Positions 24,381 to 32,851 of a stretch of 40,700 bases of DNA are shown one piece after another (the stretch's first letter is position 1; each line of letters starts with the position of its first letter). The DNA lies in assembly GCA_002784045.1 (NCBI GenBank), contig PFJX01000048.1, forward strand, positions 1 to 40,700. Reading direction: 5' to 3'. The notes beneath the pieces are model-generated. The model saw only the letters and a program-made list of their open reading frames with translations. It was not told the DNA's origin and ran no database searches. The stretch comes from Hydrogenophilales bacterium CG_4_10_14_3_um_filter_63_21. Lineage in GTDB: Bacteria; Pseudomonadota; Gammaproteobacteria; Burkholderiales; Thiobacillaceae. The position numbers were made by a program, and so were the translations under genes.

Positions 24381-25565
24381 ATGATCTTCCACATCCGCGC
24401 CCTCAACGCCGGCGGCCGCGTCAGTCTGCGCCTGGAGGCCGCCAGTGCCGCCGAGGCGGCCGCGCAGGCGCGTGGCGACGGGCTGACCGTGCTGAGGGTG
24501 CGCCCCGACCGCGGGCTGGAAAGCCTGTTCGCCCGGCGTGCGCGTTTCCCCTTGCTGCTGTTCACACGCGAACTTCTGGCCCTGCTGTCCAGCGGTTTGA
24601 CGCTGATCGAAGCGCTGCAAACCCTGCTGGAAAAGGAAACCCGCGGCGAACCTCGCCAGGTGCTGACCGGGGTGCTGGAACGGCTCAATCAGGGTGAAAC
24701 CTTCTCCGCCGCACTCGGCCATTTTCCCGAAGTATTCCCCCCCCTCTACGCCGCCAGCGTCCGCGCCGCCGAGCGCAGCGGCGACCTGGCTCCCGCGCTG
24801 GCGCGCTATGTGGCCTGGCAGGAGCGACTGGACACAGTGCGCCGGCGGGTCATTTCCGCGTCCATCTACCCGCTCATGCTGCTCGTGTTGGGCGGGCTGG
24901 TGGCGCTGTTCCTGATCGGCTTCGTCACGCCGCGCTTTGCTTCCATCTACGCCGACAACCTGCAGCGCCTGCCCTGGGCCTCGCGCCTTTTGCTGGGCCT
25001 GGGGGTCTGGATCGACGCGCATGGGCTGGGCGCCGCCCTCGGCTTCGCGGGCGCCTTGCTCACTTTTGCCTGGGCCGCTTCTCGTCCCACCGCGCGCACC
25101 GCCGCGGCCCGCCTGGCCTGGCGCCTGCCGGCCCTGGGCGAGCGCCTGCGGGTGTTCCAGCTCACCCGTTTCTACCGCACCGTGGGCATGCTGTTATCCG
25201 GCGGCACCCCCATCCTGCCCGCCTTGGGACTGGCGGCGGGCCTCCTGACGCTGGAATTGCGTGCCCGGGTGGCGGTCGCCGCCGGCCATATCCGCGCCGG
25301 CCAGCCCATCTCCGAGGCCATGCAACAGGCCGGCCTCACCACGCCGGTGGCGGGGCGCCTCCTGCGGGTAGGCGAAAAAAGTGGGCAGATGGGCGAGATG
25401 ATGGAAAACATCGCCAGCTTCCACGACGAGGAAACCAGCCGCTTCGTGGACAGCTTTACCCGCGTCTTCGAGCCCCTGCTGATGGCCGTGATCGGCCTCC
25501 TGGTGGGCGGAATCGTTGTCCTGCTGTATCTGCCCATCTTTGAATTGGCGGGGAGCATCGAATGA
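24381..25565 (+). CDS. gspF: Type II secretion inner-membrane platform protein, GspF-like
   Basis: 394 residues with the duplicated T2SSF domain: ELLALLSSGLTLIEALQTLLE (first) and YRTVGMLLSGGTPILPALGLAAGL (second), each followed by ERSGDLAPAL / EKSGQMGEMMENIA. Three membrane segments are visible (SIYPLMLLVLGGLVALFLIGFV, GLGAALGFAGALLTFAWAA, PLLMAVIGLLVGGIVVLLYLPIFEL). It would connect the assembly ATPase to the pseudopilus. Its length matches the family. Confidence 0.94.
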   Translation: MIFHIRALNAGGRVSLRLEAASAAEAAAQARGDGLTVLRVRPDRGLESLFARRARFPLLLFTRELLALLSSGLTLIEALQTLLEKETRGEPRQVLTGVLERLNQGETFSAALGHFPEVFPPLYAASVRAAERSGDLAPALARYVAWQERLDTVRRRVISASIYPLMLLVLGGLVALFLIGFVTPRFASIYADNLQRLPWASRLLLGLGVWIDAHGLGAALGFAGALLTFAWAASRPTARTAAARLAWRLPALGERLRVFQLTRFYRTVGMLLSGGTPILPALGLAAGLLTLELRARVAVAAGHIRAGQPISEAMQQAGLTTPVAGRLLRVGEKSGQMGEMMENIASFHDEETSRFVDSFTRVFEPLLMAVIGLLVGGIVVLLYLPIFELAGSIE

Positions 25566-25569
25566 ACTC

Positions 25570-25593
25570 TGTAGCGCCGGCTTCCAGCCGGCT
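25570..25593 (+). repeat. Type-B repeat between gspF and gspE
   Basis: TGTAGCGCCGGCTTCCAGCC followed by GGCT: a small hairpin with GCCGGC/GCCGGC arms in the 105-base gap between gspF and gspE. Confidence 0.75.
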
Positions 25594-25670
25594 GTTTTCA
25601 AAGACGCCGGCAAGGGTGCCCGCGCAATAGTTGGCTTCCCTGCCGGCCCGCGTCTCCTGACCATACCCCC

Positions 25671-27326
25671 ATGACCATTACCTCCGATCTCGTCCACCAG
25701 GCGCGTGAACAGGCCGCCGCCCGTGGCGAGGCGCCGCTGGCCGCGCTGGAGCGCCTGGCCGGGCTGGACGGCCAGGCGTTTCAGCGCGCCCTGGCCGATG
25801 CCTTTTCTTTTCCCACGCTGGATATGGCGGGTTTACGTGGCTTGGCGCCGGCCTTCGACCTGCTGCCGTTCGCGCAGTCGCTGGCGCGCGAGTGCGCGGC
25901 CTGCCGCGATAGCGACGGCCGCCTCTGGTTTGTCTTTGCCGATCCGCTCAAGCCCGAGTTGCTGGAGTGGGCCGAACGCCGCCTCAACTCCGCTTTTTCC
26001 CCGGTGCTGGCGCGGCGCGAGGACATTCTGGCCTGGCTACATCGCCTGGAGGTGAACCTCAAGGCAATGGATAGCGCGCTCGGCGAATCCGCCGCCGGGG
26101 TCGATGACGGCCGCGCCGAGGAACTCTCCCTGCAAGCCATCGGCGCCGATGCCTCGCCGGTGATCAAGCTGGTGCACTCCACCCTGTATGACGCGCTGTC
26201 CAGCGGCGCCTCCGACATCCACCTGGAAAATGACGCCCAGGGCCTGACCATCAAGTACCGCATCGACGGCGTGCTCAATCGCATCGCCCAGCCCGCCGGC
26301 CGGGAGATGGCGGAACAGGTAATCTCGCGGGTGAAGGTGATGGCCGAGCTGGACATCGCCGAGCGGCGCATTCCCCAGGACGGCCGCTTCAAAGTGAAAC
26401 TGCGTGGCCGCGAGGTGGACATCCGCGTCTCCATCATGCCCGGCGTGTTCGGTGAGGATGCCGTGCTGCGCGTGCTCGACCGCCAGCAACTCAATGACGA
26501 GCTCTCCGGCATCACCCTGGAGCGCCTCGGTTTCGCGGGCGAGACGCTGGCGGCCATCCGCCACTTGGCGCGCGAGCCCTACGGCATGTTCCTGGTCACC
26601 GGCCCGACCGGCTCCGGCAAGACCACCACCCTGTATGCCGCGCTGTCCGAAATCAACACCGGGCGCGACAAGATCATCACCATCGAGGACCCGGTGGAAT
26701 ACCAGTTGGCCGGCGTGTTGCAGATTCCGGTCAACGAGAAAAAAGGCCTGACCTTCGCCCGCGGGCTGCGCTCGATCCTGCGCCACGACCCGGACAAGAT
26801 CATGGTGGGTGAAATCCGCGACCCGGAAACCGCGCAGATCGCCATTCAGTCCGCGCTCACCGGCCATTTGGTATTCACCACCGTGCACGCCAACAACGTG
26901 TTCGACGTGATCGGCCGCTTCATGCACATGGGGGTCGACCCCTACAGTCTGGTTTCCGCCCTCAACGGCGTCCTGGCGCAGCGCCTGGTGCGGGTCAATT
27001 GCCCGTATTGCAGCACGCGGGTGGCGCCGGAGGCCGAACTGCTCGCGCTTTCCGGCATTGCTGGCGGCGGCGGCTGGAACTTCCAGGCCGGCAGCGGCTG
27101 CGCCCAGTGCCGCGGCAGCGGCTACAAGGGGCGCCGCGCCATCGCCGAACTGATGCGGCTGAACGACGAACTGCGCGAACTCATCGTCGCCCGCGCGCCC
27201 ATCCGCCAGCTCAAGGAAGCCGCCGCCCGCGCCGGTGTGCGGCCTTTGCGCCACGCCGCCCTTGATCTGGTGCGGCAGGGCGTCTCCACACTGGAGGAGG
27301 CCAATCGTGTCACTTTCGTTGGCTAG
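25671..27326 (+). CDS. gspE: Type II secretion assembly ATPase, GspE-like
   Basis: 551 residues. An N-terminal GspE-N1-like domain (about 1-130), then the RecA-like core with SSGASDIHLEN, Walker A GPTGSGKTT (about 311-319), the Asp box (IIT-IEDPVEYQL), Walker B (KIMVGEIRDPETAQIA) and the His box (TTVHANN). Four cysteines in CPYC (about 444) and CAQC (about 478) form the zinc site of the GspE C-domain. It ends 19 bases after the start of the next gene. A cytoplasmic motor of the system. Confidence 0.95.
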   Translation: MTITSDLVHQAREQAAARGEAPLAALERLAGLDGQAFQRALADAFSFPTLDMAGLRGLAPAFDLLPFAQSLARECAACRDSDGRLWFVFADPLKPELLEWAERRLNSAFSPVLARREDILAWLHRLEVNLKAMDSALGESAAGVDDGRAEELSLQAIGADASPVIKLVHSTLYDALSSGASDIHLENDAQGLTIKYRIDGVLNRIAQPAGREMAEQVISRVKVMAELDIAERRIPQDGRFKVKLRGREVDIRVSIMPGVFGEDAVLRVLDRQQLNDELSGITLERLGFAGETLAAIRHLAREPYGMFLVTGPTGSGKTTTLYAALSEINTGRDKIITIEDPVEYQLAGVLQIPVNEKKGLTFARGLRSILRHDPDKIMVGEIRDPETAQIAIQSALTGHLVFTTVHANNVFDVIGRFMHMGVDPYSLVSALNGVLAQRLVRVNCPYCSTRVAPEAELLALSGIAGGGGWNFQAGSGCAQCRGSGYKGRRAIAELMRLNDELRELIVARAPIRQLKEAAARAGVRPLRHAALDLVRQGVSTLEEANRVTFVG

Positions 27327-28500
27327 TTCCATCCTTTATCTCGCTCCCGACCGCGCCACTCTGCGCGCGCGCGGCGCGATGCATACCGCCGCCGTGCCAG
27401 GGGCGCCCGGCTGGGCGGGCGCCCTGGCGGCGCTGCAAACCCTGCTGGAAACACAGCGGCCGGCCGGCCAGGTGGCGGTCCTGCTGTCTTCGCATTTCGC
27501 CCCACTCTGGCTGCTGCCCGGCGCCCCCACCCGGCTGAATTACCAGGAAACCCGCGGCTGGGTGGAAGCTCAAGCGGCGGAACGCTTCGGCGAACTGGCG
27601 GCGAACTGGCGCCTCGCTTTCCGCCCCGCGCCGGCCGGCGAACCCCTTCTGGCTTCCGCTATCGACGCGGCGCATTGGGCGGAACTGCTGCACACCCTGG
27701 CGGAAGCGGGTCTGCGCATGGCGGCCGTGGCGTCCTGGCCGGCGCTGGCCCTGGCGCGCTATGGCAAACACGGCACGGCGCGCCTGGCATTGGTAGAAAG
27801 CGGGCGCCTGACGCTGGTGAGCCTGCTCCGCGGCGAACCGGTCGCGCTCGACAGCGTGCGTGGCGAAGCAGATGCGCTGACCGGCCTGTTGACGCGCGCG
27901 GCGCTGGTCGATGGCCTGGGGGATGCGCCGCTGCACCTGGTCGGCACCGGCGTGGCGGGTGAGTTGGCAAGCGCTTGGGCTGGCGCCCAGGTGCTTGCCA
28001 ATGCCGCAGAGACCGCGGTCCTCAGCGGGCGCGCCGAACCCGACTTTCTCCAAACCCGGCCACGCCCGCCCCTGGTGGCCTGGCTGCTGCTGGCCGTGGG
28101 GCTGGGGCTGGCCGCCCTGGCCGGCACTCGCTACACGGCGCTGGCGGAACAACTCGACACCCTGTCCGTTCCGGAAACCACCGTATCCGCCAAACCGCGC
28201 GGGGCGCGCGTCGTTGCCAGCCCGGAAGCCTCGGCGCGCCCGTGGGGCGATCTGCTGAATCGCCTGGAAAGCCAGCGGCCCAAGCGAATCGCCCTGTTGT
28301 CCCTGCGTGGCGACGCCCTCCGGGGCGAAGCGAGGATTACCGCCGAAGCGCGTTCCCCGGCCGACATGCTGGCCTGGTTCAAGGCGCTGCGCGCGGATCC
28401 CGATTTACACGAGGTCAGCCTGGTGCGGCACGAACTTCAGGTAGAAGACGAGCAGCAGCCGCTGCGCTTCGAGCTACGTCTGGCTTGGGGGGAGCGATGA
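27307..28500 (+). CDS. GspL/PilN-like assembly protein
   Basis: About 397 residues. A soluble N-terminal half (about 260 residues, Ala/Leu-rich, remote ASKHA-like layout) precedes one membrane helix (LVAWLLLAVGLGLAALAGTRY) and a short periplasmic ferredoxin-like domain (about 100 residues; LLNRLESQRPKRIALLSLRGD, MLAWFKALRADPDLHEVSLV), as in GspL or fused PilM/PilN proteins. The start is GTG at 27307 with GGAGGAGG just upstream, inside the gspE end; a longer frame exists but lacks this ribosome site. Sequence is too divergent for a firm symbol. Confidence 0.7.
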   Translation: MSLSLASSILYLAPDRATLRARGAMHTAAVPGAPGWAGALAALQTLLETQRPAGQVAVLLSSHFAPLWLLPGAPTRLNYQETRGWVEAQAAERFGELAANWRLAFRPAPAGEPLLASAIDAAHWAELLHTLAEAGLRMAAVASWPALALARYGKHGTARLALVESGRLTLVSLLRGEPVALDSVRGEADALTGLLTRAALVDGLGDAPLHLVGTGVAGELASAWAGAQVLANAAETAVLSGRAEPDFLQTRPRPPLVAWLLLAVGLGLAALAGTRYTALAEQLDTLSVPETTVSAKPRGARVVASPEASARPWGDLLNRLESQRPKRIALLSLRGDALRGEARITAEARSPADMLAWFKALRADPDLHEVSLVRHELQVEDEQQPLRFELRLAWGER

Positions 28501-29018
28501 AAGCCGCGCGCATCCTCTTTCAATTCACCCGCCTCGGCTGGCCCGGCGCGCTCGGTGCCGTTCTGCTGCTGGCCGCCCTGGCGGCCGACCGGCTGGTCAA
28601 CACCCCGCTGGAAGAAAACCTCGCGGCCAGCCAGGCCGCCACCGCCCGCCGCGCCCTCCTGCCGCCAGCGGCGGAGCGGATACAGAAGCCGATTGTCCTG
28701 CCGCGCGAACGTGCGGAAGCCGCCTTGCCACGCCTGTTCGCCGCCGCCCGCCATCACGGCCTGAGCCTCGACGAAGGCCGCTACGCGGAGACCGTCAAAC
28801 CCGGCCAAAGCGGCAAGGTGGGAGAGGACGGCCGCCGTCTGCGGATCGACCTGCCGGTGAGCGGCCCCTATCCGGCCCTGCGCGCCTTCCTGGCGGAAGT
28901 GCTTGACGAAAACCCGGCGTTGCGCCTGGAAAGCCTGGAACTGCGGCGCGACGACATCGAGACAACCGATCTTGAAGCGCGCCTGCGTTTCGTGCTGAAC
29001 CTGGAGGCCGCGCCATGA
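28497..29018 (+). CDS. GspM/PilO-like assembly protein
   Basis: About 173 residues: a short cytoplasmic start, one membrane helix (GALGAVLLLAALAADRLV), a coiled-coil-prone stretch, and a PilO-type ferredoxin-like domain (GLSLDEGRYAETV, RLRIDLPVSGPYPALRAFLAEVLDENPALRLESLELRR). The start overlaps the previous stop (ATGA). It would form the inner-membrane platform with the preceding protein. Confidence 0.75.
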   Translation: MKAARILFQFTRLGWPGALGAVLLLAALAADRLVNTPLEENLAASQAATARRALLPPAAERIQKPIVLPRERAEAALPRLFAAARHHGLSLDEGRYAETVKPGQSGKVGEDGRRLRIDLPVSGPYPALRAFLAEVLDENPALRLESLELRRDDIETTDLEARLRFVLNLEAAP

Positions 29019-29524
29019 AGCCGCGCCAGGTTTTGATTGCCCTGGCCCTGGGGGTGACCCTGGCGGCCGCGTTCTGGCCGCGGCCAGAGGAAGAAGTCGT
29101 GGAGGCGGTGGCGCGCTCGGGTGGTGGAACACAGACGACTGGAACACAGAGGACTCACCGGCCCGGAAATGGTGCGCCGGCGTCTCGCCGGCCAACAACG
29201 CCGGCTGAGGCTCCTCCACAACTCGGCGCCTCGCGCGTTGACCTGTTCCCGGCGCAGACCTGGCGGCCGCCACCCCCGCCTCCACCGAAGGTGGTGCCCT
29301 TGCCGCCACCGCCCCCGATGGCGCCCCCCCTGCCGTTCCAGTACCTGGGGCGCTGGCAGGAAGAGGACAAGGAAGTGATTTTCCTGGCTCAGGGTAGCCG
29401 CGTGCTGCACGCGCGGGTCGGCGACACCCTGGCCGGATGGCATCTGGACCAGGCGAGCGAGTCCGCGCTCACCTTCACCTGGACCGCTTTGAACATGCGG
29501 CAAATATTGAGGATCGCGCCATGA
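29015..29524 (+). CDS. GspC/PilP-like protein with type-B repeat in its linker
   Basis: 169 residues. An N-terminal membrane helix (VLIALALGVTLAAAFW), a low-complexity linker (GTQTTGTQRTHRPGNGAPASRR and a Pro-rich run), and a small C-terminal domain resembling the PilP/GspC homology region (PFQYLGRWQEEDKEVIFLAQGSRVLHARVGDTLAGWHLDQ). Part of the linker is encoded by a type-B palindromic repeat at 29174-29192. It overlaps both neighbours by four bases. It should link the inner platform to the secretin. Confidence 0.72.
   Translation: MKPRQVLIALALGVTLAAAFWPRPEEEVVEAVARSGGGTQTTGTQRTHRPGNGAPASRRPTTPAEAPPQLGASRVDLFPAQTWRPPPPPPPKVVPLPPPPPMAPPLPFQYLGRWQEEDKEVIFLAQGSRVLHARVGDTLAGWHLDQASESALTFTWTALNMRQILRIAP
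29174..29192 (+). repeat. Type-B repeat inside coding sequence
   Basis: GCGCCGGCGTCTCGCCGGC lies in the linker of the GspC/PilP-like gene, translated as GAPASRRP. The reading frame is kept. Confidence 0.75.
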
Positions 29525-31407
29525 AACGGCTGTTGTTGCTGATCACCCTCTCCCTCGTCGTGGCCGCCTGCGCCAGCGACCCGGCCTACCGCGAAGGCGA
29601 AAAACTCCTGGCCGAGGGCAAGGACGCGGCCGGAGTCGCCGCGTTGGAAAAGGCCGTGAGCAAGCATCCCGGTGATGCCCAGTACCGCACCACCCTGGTG
29701 CGGGCGCGCGAGGGCCTGTTGCAGAAGGGGCTGCTCGCCGCCGAGGAGCAGACTCGCGCCGGCAAGCTGGAGGAAGCCGCGGCGTCCTACCACGAACTGG
29801 CCCGGCGCTATCCCGACGACGCCCGCATCGTCAGCGGCTTGAGCAACCTTCAGATGCGCCTCGACAACGAGGCGCTGGTGAAGATGGCGGCGGAGGCCCT
29901 GGCGAAGAACGAGCCGGAAGCCGCGCGCGCGAAACTTCGTGCCGTGCTGGCGCGGGATCCGGGCAATGTGGCAGCGCTAAGCCTGCTCAAGCAAGCCGAA
30001 GAGAAAACCGGACATGCGCGCGGAGTGGATACGCCGCGGCTGGGCGCCACTTACCGCCGCCCGGTGAAACTCGAATTTCGCGATGCGCCGCTGAAACAGG
30101 TGTTCGACGCCTTGAGCCGCCAATCCGGGCTGAATTTCGTGTTCGACAAGGACGTGCGGGTGGACCAGAAAACCACTGTGTTCGCGCGCGACACCGCCAT
30201 CGCGGACGCCCTCGATGCGCTGCTGGCCACCAGCCAGTTGGCGAAGAAAATTCTCAACCCCAACACCGTGCTGATCTACCCCAACCAACCCAACAAGGTG
30301 AAGGACTACCAGGAACAAGTGGTGAAAAGCTTCTTCCTCGCCCACGCCGAAGCCAAGAATGTGATGACCCTGCTGCGCACCATGGCGCGGATCAAGGACG
30401 TCTATGTGGACGAAAAGCTGAACATGGTGGCGGTGCGCGACACCCCGGAAGTGGTGCGTCTGGCGGAAAAACTGGTGAACATGGCCGACCGGCCGGATGC
30501 CGAGGTGATGTTGGAAGTGGAGATCATGGAGGTGAAAAGGAGTCGTTTTCAGGATCTGGGGGTGCAGTGGCCGAACCAGTTCTCGGTTCTCAGCCGTGAA
30601 ACCCAGAGCCAGATTCTCGGAGCGGGCACCACCAGTGCCTCAACAGTGGATACCAAGGTCAATGCGCCGCTCACCATCCAGTTGCTAAAAGGTGTCGACG
30701 CCTCGGACATCCTTGTTGGCCCGTCGCCCGCCCTGAACCTGCGCAAGGATGCCAGCGACGTCAATCTCCTCGCCAACCCACGCATCCGGGTGAAGAGCCG
30801 GGAGAAAGCCAAGGTCCACATCGGCGACAAGGTGCCGGTGATTACTTCCAACGTCACTTCCACCGGGGTGACCTCCGAATCGGTCGCCTATCTCGATGTC
30901 GGCCTCAAGCTCGACGTGGAGCCGCAGGTGGGCCTGGAAGGCGATGTCACCATCAAGGTCGGCATGGAAGTTTCCAATATCGTGCGCGAAGTGAAGAGCG
31001 CCACCGGCACGCTCACCTATCAACTCGGCAGCCGCAACGCCAACACCGTGCTGCGCCTGAAAGACGGCGAAACCCAGGTGCTCGCCGGCCTGATTTCCGA
31101 CGAAGACCGCGCCGGCGCCAGCAAGGTGCCCGGCCTCGGTGATCTGCCCATTTTTGGCCGCCTGTTCTCCAGCAACCGCGACGAACTCAACAAGACCGAG
31201 ATCATCCTCACCATCACCCCGCGCATCCTGCGCAACATCGAACGCCCGGAACTGGCCGACGCCGAATTTTTCGCCGGCACCGAAAGCCATACCAGCGATC
31301 AGCCCCTGCGCCTGCGCGCGGGCAGCCCGTTCCCCGAGCCAGCCGCCGGGGAACCCCCTTCGGCCCCGGAACTGCCGGTGGTCATGGTTCCGCCCATTGC
31401 GCGATGA
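29521..31407 (+). CDS. gspD: Lipoprotein secretin, GspD-like with N-terminal TPR region
   Basis: About 628 residues. A lipobox (LVVAACASD) marks a lipoprotein. Residues about 25-165 are helical TPR-like repeats (YREGEKLLAEGKDAAGVAALEKAVSKHPGD), not found in classical GspD. N0/N1 domains follow (KLEFRDAPLKQVFDALSRQSGLNFVFDKDV; VVKSFFLAHAEAKNVMTLLRTMARIKDVYVDEKLN) and the secretin core (RVKSREKAKVHIGDKVPVITS, VLAGLISDEDRAGASKVPGLGDLPIFGRLF, EIILTITPRIL). The self-lipidation may remove the need for a pilotin. It overlaps the previous gene (ATGA). It forms the outer-membrane channel. Confidence 0.92.
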   Translation: MKRLLLLITLSLVVAACASDPAYREGEKLLAEGKDAAGVAALEKAVSKHPGDAQYRTTLVRAREGLLQKGLLAAEEQTRAGKLEEAAASYHELARRYPDDARIVSGLSNLQMRLDNEALVKMAAEALAKNEPEAARAKLRAVLARDPGNVAALSLLKQAEEKTGHARGVDTPRLGATYRRPVKLEFRDAPLKQVFDALSRQSGLNFVFDKDVRVDQKTTVFARDTAIADALDALLATSQLAKKILNPNTVLIYPNQPNKVKDYQEQVVKSFFLAHAEAKNVMTLLRTMARIKDVYVDEKLNMVAVRDTPEVVRLAEKLVNMADRPDAEVMLEVEIMEVKRSRFQDLGVQWPNQFSVLSRETQSQILGAGTTSASTVDTKVNAPLTIQLLKGVDASDILVGPSPALNLRKDASDVNLLANPRIRVKSREKAKVHIGDKVPVITSNVTSTGVTSESVAYLDVGLKLDVEPQVGLEGDVTIKVGMEVSNIVREVKSATGTLTYQLGSRNANTVLRLKDGETQVLAGLISDEDRAGASKVPGLGDLPIFGRLFSSNRDELNKTEIILTITPRILRNIERPELADAEFFAGTESHTSDQPLRLRAGSPFPEPAAGEPPSAPELPVVMVPPIAR

Positions 31408-31895
31408 ACCCCACGCCGCTCCCCTGCCCCGCCAAAGGCTTCACTTTGATCGAACTGGTGGTGGCCGTGGCCATCGTCGGCATCCTCGCCTGGATGGCCG
31501 TGCCGCTGCTGGAAGTCACCCAGCAACGCCGCCAGGAAGCCGAGCTTCGCCTGGCCCTGCGGCAGATTCGCGGCGGCCTCGACGCCTACCGCCAGGCCGT
31601 GCTCGACAAGCGCATCGAAGCCCCCGCCGATTCCACCGGCTACCCGCCGACACTGGAACACCTGGTCGCAGGCGTGCCCGACATCACCCAGCCTGACAGC
31701 CGCCCGATCTACTTTCTGCGCCGCCTGCCGCGCGACCCCTTCGCCACCGACGGCGATGCCAGCGCCAGCGACACCTGGGGCAAGCGCAGCTACGCCAGCC
31801 CGCCGGACGATCCCAAGGAGGGCGAGGACGTGTTCGATGTCTTTTCCCGGTCGGAGAAAATCGGGCTCAACGGTACGAGGGTTCGGGAATGGTAG
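31404..31895 (+). CDS. Type II-like pseudopilin
   Basis: 163 residues. Prepilin cleavage at PAKG|FTLIELVVAVAIVGILAWMAVPL with Glu +5. The C-terminal globular part has YRQAVLDKRIEAPADSTGYPPTLEHLVAGVPD and a PRDPF motif, like GspG-type pseudopilins with a longer insert; an Asp-rich region (DGDASASD) may bind calcium. It overlaps the secretin stop and the next gene. It may be a minor pseudopilin or a cargo-specific one. Confidence 0.85.
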   Translation: MNPTPLPCPAKGFTLIELVVAVAIVGILAWMAVPLLEVTQQRRQEAELRLALRQIRGGLDAYRQAVLDKRIEAPADSTGYPPTLEHLVAGVPDITQPDSRPIYFLRRLPRDPFATDGDASASDTWGKRSYASPPDDPKEGEDVFDVFSRSEKIGLNGTRVREW

Positions 31896-32263
31896 CGGCG
31901 CGGGGCAAGGGTTTCACCTTGATCGAACTCCTGGTGGTGCTGTCGATCATCGCCCTCCTCCTCTCCATCGCCGCGCCGCGCTATTTTCAGCACGTGGACC
32001 GCTCGAAAGAGGCCGTACTGCGGGAAAACCTCGCCACCCTGCGCGATGCGCTCGACCAATACCACGCCGACAAGGGCCTCTGGCCAGACAGCCTGGAAAC
32101 CCTGGCGCAGGAGCACTACCTGCGCGCCATACCGACCGACCCCGTGACCGGCCAGACCAATACCTGGGTGACCGAGGCGGGCGAGGATGGCAGCGGTGTG
32201 CGCGACGTGAAAAGCGGCGCGGCAGGCGAGGACGCCGGCGGGAAACCCTATGCGGATTGGTAA
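31889..32263 (+). CDS. Type II-like pseudopilin, GspG-like
   Basis: 124 residues. ARGKG|FTLIELLVVLSIIALLLSIAAPRYF with Glu +5, followed by the GspG core (LRDALDQYHADKGLWPDSLETLAQEHYLRAIPTDPVTG). Shorter than the first GspG at 23885 but clearly paralogous. The start codon overlaps the end of the previous gene and its own end overlaps the next, so the three pseudopilins are coupled. Confidence 0.86.
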   Translation: MVAARGKGFTLIELLVVLSIIALLLSIAAPRYFQHVDRSKEAVLRENLATLRDALDQYHADKGLWPDSLETLAQEHYLRAIPTDPVTGQTNTWVTEAGEDGSGVRDVKSGAAGEDAGGKPYADW

Positions 32264-32705
32264 ACAGACGGGCTTCACGCTGCTCGGCTTGCTCTTCCTG
32301 GTGGCCGTTTTCGGTGTGGGTCTGGCCGCTCTGGGCAGCATCTGGCAAACGGCGACGGCGCGGGAAAAGGAAGCCCAACTCCTGTTCGTCGGCGACCAAT
32401 ACCGCCGCGCGCTCGCCAGCTATTACCGGCAGGCGCCGGGCGCCGATAAGCGTTATCCGAAGAAACTGGAAGATCTTTTGCGCGATCCTCGCTTCCCGCA
32501 CACCGTGCGCCACCTGCGCCACCTCTGGCCGGACCCCATCACCGGGGGTGGCTGGGTGCTGGAGCGGGATGCCGCGGGTGGCATCAAGGGCCTGCACAGC
32601 CCGTCCCTCGCTACGCCAAGAAAAATCGCCGGCTTCCCCAAGGAATACGCCACGTTCGAAGGTGCCGGCCGCTACGCGGACTGGGTATTCCTGGCGGCGC
32701 CGTAA
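32250..32705 (+). CDS. Type II-like pseudopilin without Glu5
   Basis: 151 residues. The N-terminus KQTG|FTLLGLLFLVAVFGVGLAALGS has the cleavage site and hydrophobic helix but Gly at +5 where Glu is normal. Lack of Glu5 is a feature of tip pseudopilins such as GspK, so this may cap the pseudopilus, although it is much smaller than GspK. The C-terminal region has RYPKKLEDLLRDPRFPHTVRHLRHLWPDPITGGG. Last gene of the plus-strand cluster. Confidence 0.78.
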   Translation: MRIGKQTGFTLLGLLFLVAVFGVGLAALGSIWQTATAREKEAQLLFVGDQYRRALASYYRQAPGADKRYPKKLEDLLRDPRFPHTVRHLRHLWPDPITGGGWVLERDAAGGIKGLHSPSLATPRKIAGFPKEYATFEGAGRYADWVFLAAP

Positions 32706-32734
32706 CTCGGCCATGAACGAATGTGCGCCCCCAC

Positions 32735-32758
32735 TGTAGCGCCGGTTTCATCAACCGG
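32735..32758 (+). repeat. Type-B repeat between convergent operons
   Basis: TGTAGCGCCGGTTTCATCAA followed by CCGG, a hairpin (CCGGTT/AACCGG) between the last pseudopilin (stop 32705) and pssA (stop 32852, minus). It may serve as a bidirectional end of transcription. The remaining bases of the gap hold nothing recognisable. Confidence 0.7.
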
Positions 32759-32851
32759 GGTGGCCTCAATCCATGCCCGTTAGTGTGTTTCTTGAGAACT
32801 TTGCCCATCGCGGCCTGGGCCTCGCTTATTTACTGTACGCCACCCGGTGTT

